Positions 13,637 through 17,974 of a stretch of DNA of 17,974 nt are shown here, piece by piece. Numbering within the stretch: position 1 is the first letter of the stretch; every line of letters starts with the position of its first letter. This DNA is from Frankiales bacterium (lineage in GTDB: Bacteria > Actinomycetota > Actinomycetes > Mycobacteriales > SCTD01). Under the pieces are notes generated by a model. The model saw only the letters and a list, made by a program, of their open reading frames with translations. It was not told the DNA's origin and did not search any database. Position numbers and translations under genes: made by a program. The stretch spans positions 1 to 17,974 of the forward strand of contig JAOPVD010000064.1 in the NCBI GenBank assembly GCA_025966295.1, in the 5' to 3' direction.

Positions 13637-14260
13637 CTAGCGCGGCTGCTCGGGTCCCGGCGCGTCGGTCGCCGGCGGGGGGTCGGCCGGTGGAGCCGGC
13701 GCGGCACCGGGCACGGCGTCGGTCGCCGGCGGAGCCCAGGTCGGGGCGTCGCTCGCTGGGACCGGCGGCGCGTCGCTCGGCGTCGCCGGCGCGAAGCCCG
13801 GAGCGCTGGCCGCCGGTGACCCGTGCTGCTCGGCCAGTCGGAAGGCCACCACCGCCGCGATGCCGTAGAAGAGAAGGTCCAGCGCCTGGAAGCCCTCCTT
13901 GTACAGCTCCCAACCGAAGCCCGCCGGGTCCTTCACCGCCTCCTTGAGGACGGTGAGCATCGAGACGTCGCTGCCCAGCTGCTTGAGCGCCTCCGACAGG
14001 TCGTGCGCGTCGATGAGCAGGTCGCCGACCAGGCACGCGAGCACGCCGATCATGGCCGCGGCCGGCGGCAGTGCCGGATGCCCGCCGCCGGTCCTGCCGG
14101 CCAGCAGGCCGGCCAGGGCGCCGACGCCCACCGCCGCAAAGCCGATCTTGTAGTTGGTGAGCGACGCCACCACCGCCCAGGCCACGGCGCCGAGCAGAGC
14201 CCCGACGAGCGCGGCGACGATGCCGGCGGTGAGGTGGCTCTTCGGGGCGGCGGTGGTCAT
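13637..14260 (-). CDS. Four-helix membrane protein with Pro/Ala-rich tail, unknown function
   Basis: A 207-residue protein I cannot assign to a named family. Predicted transmembrane segments lie near residues 11-34, 38-55, 64-83 and 123-141. Segments 1-3, with TNYKIGFAAVGVGALAG, resemble a widespread group of small uncharacterised membrane proteins. Between segments 3 and 4 is a hydrophilic helix-rich stretch (about 84-120). Residues from about 148 form a tail of Pro, Ala, Asp and Thr, with the motif PPATDA appearing twice 18 residues apart, likely disordered. I chose the ATG at 14260 because a -10-like TAGGTT lies 7 nt upstream (leaderless) and the protein then begins directly before the first helix; the frame remains open upstream. 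Confidence 0.8.
   Translation of the reverse strand: MTTAAPKSHLTAGIVAALVGALLGAVAWAVVASLTNYKIGFAAVGVGALAGLLAGRTGGGHPALPPAAAMIGVLACLVGDLLIDAHDLSEALKQLGSDVSMLTVLKEAVKDPAGFGWELYKEGFQALDLLFYGIAAVVAFRLAEQHGSPAASAPGFAPATPSDAPPVPASDAPTWAPPATDAVPGAAPAPPADPPPATDAPGPEQPR
13662..13732 (-). repeat. 17-bp in-frame direct repeat in the membrane-protein tail
   Basis: The 17-nt word starting GCGTCGGTCGCC occurs at 13662-13678 and again at 13716-13732, exactly 54 nt (18 codons) apart. It encodes the repeated PPATDA motif. This indicates growth of the low-complexity tail by local duplication, or codon-level convergence in a GC-rich Pro/Ala stretch. Confidence 0.6.
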
Positions 14261-14267
14261 GCCGCGG

Positions 14268-14273
14268 AACCTA
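14268..14273 (-). promoter_or_regulatory. -10 element of a leaderless membrane-protein promoter
   Basis: Minus-strand TAGGTT fits TANNNT and ends 7 nt before the ATG of the four-helix membrane protein. No ribosome-binding site is present, consistent with a leaderless mRNA. Confidence 0.5.
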
Positions 14274-14304
14274 GTCGTCGGCCCCGCTGCTGTCCGAACG
14301 GCGC

Positions 14305-14310
14305 TAGCGT
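14305..14310 (+). promoter_or_regulatory. -10 element of the AhpD-like operon promoter
   Basis: TAGCGT fits TANNNT. Transcription would begin near 14317, giving a leader of about 21 nt that contains GGAGG 5 nt before the GTG start. It lies back to back with the divergent promoter of the membrane-protein gene in a 78-nt intergenic region. Confidence 0.45.
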
Positions 14311-14338
14311 CAGCGGCATTGATCACCTGGAGGGGCGC

Positions 14339-14836
14339 GTGGCACGCATCGACCTGCCCGGGGGCGAGGGTCTCGACGTCGGCCGGGCCTTGCTGCTGGC
14401 ACCGCACTTCGTCGACGTCGTGGTCGGCTACGAGAAGGCCGTTGCGCACAGCACGCTGGACCCGCGGCTGCACGAGCTGGTCCGCTACCGGGTGGCGCAG
14501 CTCAACCAGTGCACGGTCTGCCTGGACTTCCGGCGGCCCGACTCCGGGCTCACCGAGCAGGTGCTGGCCGAGGTCGCCAGCTACCGCGACAGCGCCGCCC
14601 TGACCGGCCTGGAGAAGGCGGCGCTGCAGTTCACCGAGCAGTTCTGCACCGACAGCACCGGCATCACCGACGAGCTCTTGCAGGAGCTGCAGGCCCAGCT
14701 CGGTCCGGCCGGTGTCGCGGACCTCGCCCTGGTCGTCGGCAAGTACCTCGCGATGGGGCGGTTCATGCAGGTGCTCGGCCTGGACCAGGCCTGCACGCTC
14801 GACCCCGCTCGGCTCGCCGGGGTTGCCCGACAGTGA
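14339..14836 (+). CDS. Carboxymuconolactone decarboxylase/AhpD-like protein
   Basis: A 165-residue all-helical protein of the AhpD-like (CMD) superfamily, whose redox-active members use a CxxC pair for peroxide or disulfide chemistry. The signature region is VRYRVAQLNQCTVCLDFR, with C58 and C61. The family His usually found four residues after the second Cys is Arg here (R65), so alkylhydroperoxidase activity of the classical kind is uncertain. GTG at 14339 is chosen because GGAGG lies 5 nt upstream; the frame stays open further upstream but runs into the promoter. The stop overlaps the next gene's GTG (GTGA), so it forms an operon with the hydroxyacid dehydrogenase. Confidence 0.88.
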   Translation: MARIDLPGGEGLDVGRALLLAPHFVDVVVGYEKAVAHSTLDPRLHELVRYRVAQLNQCTVCLDFRRPDSGLTEQVLAEVASYRDSAALTGLEKAALQFTEQFCTDSTGITDELLQELQAQLGPAGVADLALVVGKYLAMGRFMQVLGLDQACTLDPARLAGVARQ

Positions 14837-15789
14837 CCTGGCGCCTGCTTGCTCTGCCGCCCCTGCCGCCGGACCTGCTGGAGATCCTGTTCGGTGACCC
14901 GCGCCTGGAGCTGGTCACCCCGGCCGAGCGCACCCAGGAGGCCGTGGACGCGCTGCTGCCGACGGTCGACCTCGTCCTCGGTGACTGGTCGCCGCAGCTG
15001 CGGCTCGGGGACCCGGGCGGCCGGGTGGTCTTCGTCCAGCAGCCCAGTGTGGGTGTCGACGGCATCGACGTACCGGCCTGCACGGCCCGCGGCGTGGCGG
15101 TCGCGAACTGCGCCGGCGCCAACACGACCTCCGTGGCGGAGTGGGCGGTGAGCGCCGCCTTCGCGCTGCTGCGCAGGACGGTCGAGGCCGACCAGGCCGT
15201 GCGCCGGGGCGAGTGGCCGCAGACCTCCCTCGGCGGTCGGGAGCTCGCCGGTCAGCGGGTGGGCGTGGTCGGGATGGGCGCGATCGGGCGCCGGACCGCC
15301 GAGCTGTTCCGGGCGCTGGGCTGTGACGTCGTCTACTGGTCCCGTTCCGTGCACGCCGACGCGCCGATCCCGTACCTCGACCTGGACGAGCTGGTCGCGA
15401 CCTGCGACGTGGTGGTGCTCGTCATCGCCCTCGGCGCCGACACCCGCGGGTTGTTCGACGCACAGCGCATCGGCCGGATGAAGCAGGGCGCGCTGCTGCT
15501 CAACGCCGCCCGCGGCGAGGTGGTCGAGGAGGCGGCGCTGGTCGCGGCCGTCACAGCCGGCCGGATCGGCGCCGCCACCGACGTGTTCGCCGTCGAGCCG
15601 CTCCCGCCGGACAGCCCGCTGCGGGCGGCGCCGGGGCTGCTGTTGTCGCCGCACATGGCCGGTTCGACGGTGGAGGCTGCGATGCGGATCGCCGGGCAGG
15701 CCAAGGCCAACCTGCAGCGCGTGCTCGACGGCCAGCCGGTGGTCGACCTCGTCAACGCCGCCGACCCGCACGTCGTACGCCGGACCTGA
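14833..15789 (+). CDS. D-isomer-specific 2-hydroxyacid dehydrogenase
   Basis: NAD(P)-dependent interconversion of a 2-oxoacid and a D-2-hydroxyacid; the substrate is not recognisable. The 318-residue length is typical. It has the Rossmann motif VGVVGMGAIG (143-152), the catalytic triad R227 (NAARGEVV), E255 (FAVEPLP) and H274 (SPHMAG), and the inter-domain region ANCAGANTTSVAEWAV. The start is GTG at 14833, overlapping the AhpD-like stop by 4 nt and so translationally coupled. The pairing suggests a shared pathway in small-acid or redox metabolism, but no substrate can be named from the sequence. Confidence 0.93.
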   Translation: MTWRLLALPPLPPDLLEILFGDPRLELVTPAERTQEAVDALLPTVDLVLGDWSPQLRLGDPGGRVVFVQQPSVGVDGIDVPACTARGVAVANCAGANTTSVAEWAVSAAFALLRRTVEADQAVRRGEWPQTSLGGRELAGQRVGVVGMGAIGRRTAELFRALGCDVVYWSRSVHADAPIPYLDLDELVATCDVVVLVIALGADTRGLFDAQRIGRMKQGALLLNAARGEVVEEAALVAAVTAGRIGAATDVFAVEPLPPDSPLRAAPGLLLSPHMAGSTVEAAMRIAGQAKANLQRVLDGQPVVDLVNAADPHVVRRT

Positions 15790-15810
15790 GCGGCGGGGAC
15801 AAAAGCCGCT
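15789..15810 (+). terminator. Possible terminator after the hydroxyacid dehydrogenase
   Basis: AGCGGC and GCCGCT form a 6-bp stem over a 10-nt loop that begins at the last base of the stop codon. It precedes the glycerophosphodiesterase gene. The stem is modest and there is no U-run. Confidence 0.35.
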
Positions 15811-15814
15811 GCGG

Positions 15815-15820
15815 CACGAT
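15815..15820 (+). promoter_or_regulatory. Possible -10 element before the glycerophosphodiesterase gene
   Basis: CACGAT ends 7 nt before the GTG at 15828. It departs from TANNNT at the first base. It overlaps the alternative ATG start at 15819, so if this is the promoter that ATG cannot be used. Confidence 0.3.
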
Positions 15821-15827
15821 GGGACCT

Positions 15828-16625
15828 GTGACCTTGGTCGTCGCGCACCGTGGCTCCTCCGGGAGCCATGCCGAGCACACCCTCACTGCCTACGAGAAGG
15901 CCGTGCAGGAAGGGGCAGACGCCCTCGAATGCGACGTCCGGATGACCCGCGACGGCGTGCTGGTCTGCGTGCACGACCGCAAGGTCAACCGCACCAGCGA
16001 CGGCCGCGGCGTGGTCTCCACCTTGGAGCTGGCCGAGCTGGCCGAGCTGGACTTCGCCTCCTGGAAGGCCCGGCAGGGCGACCCGCTGCTGGAGGCGAGC
16101 TGGGAGGAGCCGGACCTCGACAACGGCAGCGTGCTCACCCTCGAGCGGCTGGTGCAGCTGGCGACCAGCCACGACCGGCCGGTCGAGCTGCACATCGAGA
16201 CCAAGCACCCGACCCGGTACGGCGGGCTGGTCGAGAAGGCGCTCATCGAGCTGCTGGAGCGCTACGGGCTGGCCCGGCCGGCGTCCCGGTCGGTGTCGCG
16301 CGTGACGGTGATGTCGTTCGCGCCGACCTCGCTACGGCGGATCCACGCGATGGCGCCGACCGTGCCGACGGTCTACCTGATGTCGCGGGTGCCGCTGCGC
16401 TACCGCGACGGCAGCCTGCCGCCCCGGGTCGACATCGCCGGCCCGGCGCTGGAGGTCCTCAAGGCCAACCCGGCGTACGTGGAGCGGGTGCACGAGCAGG
16501 GCAACCGGCTGCACGTCTGGACGGTCGACAACACGGTCGACATCAAGGAGGTCCTCGGCCTCGGCGTGGACGCCGTCATCAGCAACCACCCGCGGCGGGT
16601 GCTGCGGCAGCTCGACCGGCCGTGA
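15828..16625 (+). CDS. Glycerophosphodiester phosphodiesterase
   Basis: Hydrolyses glycerophosphodiesters to glycerol-3-phosphate and an alcohol (EC 3.1.4.46). The TIM-barrel GDPD motifs are complete: AHRG (H7, R8), EHTL in place of the usual ENTL, ALECDVRMTRDG (E34, D36), VCVHD (H49), ELHIETKHP, VMSFAP, LHVWTVDN and VDAVISNHP. There is no signal peptide, so it acts in the cytoplasm, probably on phospholipid breakdown products. I chose GTG at 15828 (265 aa) since it follows a -10-like element by 7 nt and starts right before the first barrel strand. The ATG at 15819 (three residues longer) is the alternative; neither has a ribosome-binding site. Confidence 0.93.
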   Translation: MTLVVAHRGSSGSHAEHTLTAYEKAVQEGADALECDVRMTRDGVLVCVHDRKVNRTSDGRGVVSTLELAELAELDFASWKARQGDPLLEASWEEPDLDNGSVLTLERLVQLATSHDRPVELHIETKHPTRYGGLVEKALIELLERYGLARPASRSVSRVTVMSFAPTSLRRIHAMAPTVPTVYLMSRVPLRYRDGSLPPRVDIAGPALEVLKANPAYVERVHEQGNRLHVWTVDNTVDIKEVLGLGVDAVISNHPRRVLRQLDRP

Positions 16626-16641
16626 CGGCTCGGCCGGCCAC

Positions 16642-16647
16642 TACGCT
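16642..16647 (+). promoter_or_regulatory. Predicted -10 element before the DUF5926 gene
   Basis: TACGCT fits TANNNT and would start transcription near 16654, leaving a leader of about 35 nt with the GAAGG ribosome-binding site. No clear -35 is visible. Confidence 0.4.
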
Positions 16648-16688
16648 GCGCCGGCACCTCGAAGCCGCACCCCTCACGAAGGTCTGAG

Positions 16689-17546
16689 ATGAGCAGCCGT
16701 CGCAAGAACGCCAAGGCCGACGCCACCCAGAAGAAGGCTGCGACGCCGTTCGTCTCCCGGCCGTTCGCCGGTCGGCCGGACGAGACCGAGTGGGTCGCGC
16801 TTCGCGAGATCGTGCCGGCCGCGACCGCGCCGCTGGCCCTCAAGGGCAGCGACGTGCCCGTCACGCTCTCCACGGTGCTGCCGCTGGCCTGGCCCGGGAT
16901 GGTGACCCTGGAGGGCCGCCGGCTGCTCGGCGTGCAGGTGGCCACCCGGTCCGGCGACGCGAGCCGGGACCTGGCGTTCGTGCTGGAGCAGGTGCTGACC
17001 GCCGAGCCGGGGACCTCGATCTCGCCGACCGAGCTGCCCGGCCCCGGCCCGCGGCTGCAGGACCTGCTGGACGACGCGCCGCTGACCGTGACCGTGCACG
17101 CCGGCTTCGACTACTGGCTCGAGGGCGCCGAGGACGCGGACGGCGAGATCCATGCCTCGATGGAACGGGCCAACACCTCGGTGGTGCCGACCGCGAAGCT
17201 GGAGTCGGTGCAGAGCGCCTACTGGTGCCGGATGCGCGAGCGCGCGCACCTGCGGTGGGTGCTGCCCGAGGACGAGGAGCCGCTGCTCGACGCCCTCGCC
17301 CGGCTCGCGGTCGACGGCGGCCTAGGCCTCGGCGAGGGCACCCGGTACGTCGGCTCGTTCCGGGCCCACGGCCTGCTGGTGCCGGTCTGGGACCTGCCGG
17401 TCGACACCGAGGCCGACGCCGTGGAGGCGCCGGCTGCGGCGTTCCGGGAGCGCCTTTCGGCCGCGCTCACGCAGACCGCGCCGTTGCCCGCCGACGCCCG
17501 CCGGGCCCGGGCCGGCCTGCTCAGCCGGCAGCTCACGCTGCGCTAG
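16689..17546 (+). CDS. DUF5926 family protein
   Basis: A 285-residue cytoplasmic protein recognised from memory as the actinomycete family DUF5926, of unknown function. Matching stretches are FVSRPFAGRPDETEWVALRE, IVPAATAPL, SGDASRDLAFVLEQ, LPGPGPRLQDLLDD, AYWCRMRERAHLRWVLP, DEEPLLDALARL, and GTRYVGSFRAHGLLVPVWDL. The N-terminus is short and Lys/Arg-rich (SSRRKNAKADATQKK). Many homologues, as I recall, carry a SEC-C zinc motif there (CPCGSG), and this protein has none. The ATG at 16689 is preceded by GAAGG at 6 nt, a good ribosome-binding site. It probably has its own promoter (TACGCT, 16642-16647). Confidence 0.88.
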   Translation: MSSRRKNAKADATQKKAATPFVSRPFAGRPDETEWVALREIVPAATAPLALKGSDVPVTLSTVLPLAWPGMVTLEGRRLLGVQVATRSGDASRDLAFVLEQVLTAEPGTSISPTELPGPGPRLQDLLDDAPLTVTVHAGFDYWLEGAEDADGEIHASMERANTSVVPTAKLESVQSAYWCRMRERAHLRWVLPEDEEPLLDALARLAVDGGLGLGEGTRYVGSFRAHGLLVPVWDLPVDTEADAVEAPAAAFRERLSAALTQTAPLPADARRARAGLLSRQLTLR

Positions 17547-17565
17547 TCGTCGTACCTGGGCAGGT

Positions 17566-17586
17566 AGGGCGACGGCGGCTCGCCCT
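17566..17586. terminator. Bidirectional hairpin between convergent genes
   Basis: AGGGCGA and TCGCCCT form a perfect 7-bp stem over a 7-nt loop in the 39-nt gap between the convergent DUF5926 and membrane-protein genes. The last stem base is the first base of the opposing stop codon. There is no U-tract, as usual in high-GC actinomycetes. It could serve both strands. Confidence 0.5.
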
Positions 17587-17974
17587 CAGCCGCGGGCGCG
17601 CCTGCGGGCCCGGCTGAGCCCGGCTCCTGCCAGCGCCAGCCCGAGTGACAGTGCCTCCCACCAGGCCGCCGCCTTGGCGCCCTCGACCGCCCAGCTCTCC
17701 TGGAAGTGGCCGTCGAACCCGTAGACCGGCAGCGCCCGGTACCGGCTGTAGAGCAGGACGGCCAACGATCCGGCCGCGAAGGCGGCGGTGGCGAGCCACA
17801 CCAGCAGGTGCGGGCGCAGCAGCAGCGCGGCGGCGAGCAGGAAGGCCAGCCCGGCCTGGGCGTAGAACGCGTCGCTCAGCGCCAGCGGGTGCCGGCCCAG
17901 CCCGGAGGAGTTGCCGGCGATCCGCAGGTGCACCGCGGCCACCCCGAGCAGGGCCACGGCGGTGAGGACCCGCA
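17586..17974 (-). CDS. Small multi-pass membrane protein (5' partial), unknown function
   Basis: The frame runs through the right edge without a stop, so the start lies outside the window. The GTG at 17957 would begin in the middle of a hydrophobic helix and is probably internal. The visible ~129 residues contain four hydrophobic segments: at the edge (TAVALLGVAAVHL), YAQAGLAFLLAAALLL, LVWLATAAFAAGSLAVLLY, and AAAWWEALSLGLALAGAGL. A soluble loop with YGFDGHFQESWAVEGAK separates the last two. The C-terminus is Arg-rich (SRARRRARG), expected to be cytoplasmic. I do not recognise the family. It is convergent with the DUF5926 gene. Confidence 0.75.
   Translation of the reverse strand, partial: RVLTAVALLGVAAVHLRIAGNSSGLGRHPLALSDAFYAQAGLAFLLAAALLLRPHLLVWLATAAFAAGSLAVLLYSRYRALPVYGFDGHFQESWAVEGAKAAAWWEALSLGLALAGAGLSRARRRARG

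Noticed and set aside
14318..14338. In-frame ATT at 14318 as a leaderless start of the AhpD-like gene
   Set aside because: It lies suggestively 7 nt after TAGCGT, but ATT starts are very rare and the GTG at 14339 has a good GGAGG.
1..17974. Mobile elements, CRISPR arrays, tRNA/rRNA genes, phage or defence systems
   Set aside because: No transposase or integrase motifs, no spaced identical repeats, no tRNA-like cloverleaf or CCA-ended segment noticed, and gene content is ordinary housekeeping.

Overview
The window is a high-GC, gene-dense chromosomal segment that reads as an actinomycete (Actinomycetota). Reasons: strong G/C bias at third codon positions, frequent GTG starts, a RegX3/SenX3-type two-component system, 11-nt PHO-box repeats of the Streptomyces type (GTTCACC core), a DUF5926 protein, and an Fpg/Nei subfamily I associate with actinomycetes. 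I cannot name the genus. I see no mobile element, CRISPR array, tRNA or rRNA, and no gene-free stretch longer than about 150 bases.

Layout. The left edge holds the 3' part of an aldehyde dehydrogenase gene (+). It ends in a shared CTAG with a 57-aa C2H2 zinc-finger microprotein (-) that is easily missed. From about 1.56 to 9.96 kb, all on the minus strand, lies one phosphate-acquisition and phosphate-sensing block. In transcription order it is: sensor kinase (SenX3/PhoR-like), response regulator (RegX3/PhoP-like), PHO boxes, pstS, a strong hairpin, pstC, pstA, pstB, phoU, a terminator-like hairpin plus a PHO-box array, a DUF47 Pit-accessory gene, and pit. Upstream of it (10.0-12.35 kb, also minus) are an NrtR-like Nudix/winged-helix regulator translationally coupled to pncB (NAD salvage), and a small zinc-ribbon protein.

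From 12.4 kb most genes are on the plus strand: an Fpg/Nei-type DNA glycosylase, a single-domain rhodanese, an AhpD/carboxymuconolactone decarboxylase-like protein coupled to a D-2-hydroxyacid dehydrogenase, a glycerophosphodiester phosphodiesterase, and a DUF5926 protein. A four-helix membrane protein with a Pro/Ala-rich tail (-) is interleaved. Another membrane protein (-) runs off the right edge.

How the genes work together. The kinase and regulator should sense low phosphate through the Pst-PhoU complex and act on PHO boxes in front of pstS. A second array sits in front of DUF47-pit in the opposite orientation to transcription. High- and low-affinity phosphate uptake and their regulators are therefore adjacent. 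The pncB-nrtR pair is probably a self-contained NAD-salvage control unit. Most of the window is ordinary conserved chromosome. The points worth a second look are regulatory DNA (PHO arrays, the pstS-pstC hairpin, leaderless-type promoters), the C2H2 microprotein, and a few proteins with altered catalytic residues. I found no convincing undescribed multi-gene system.
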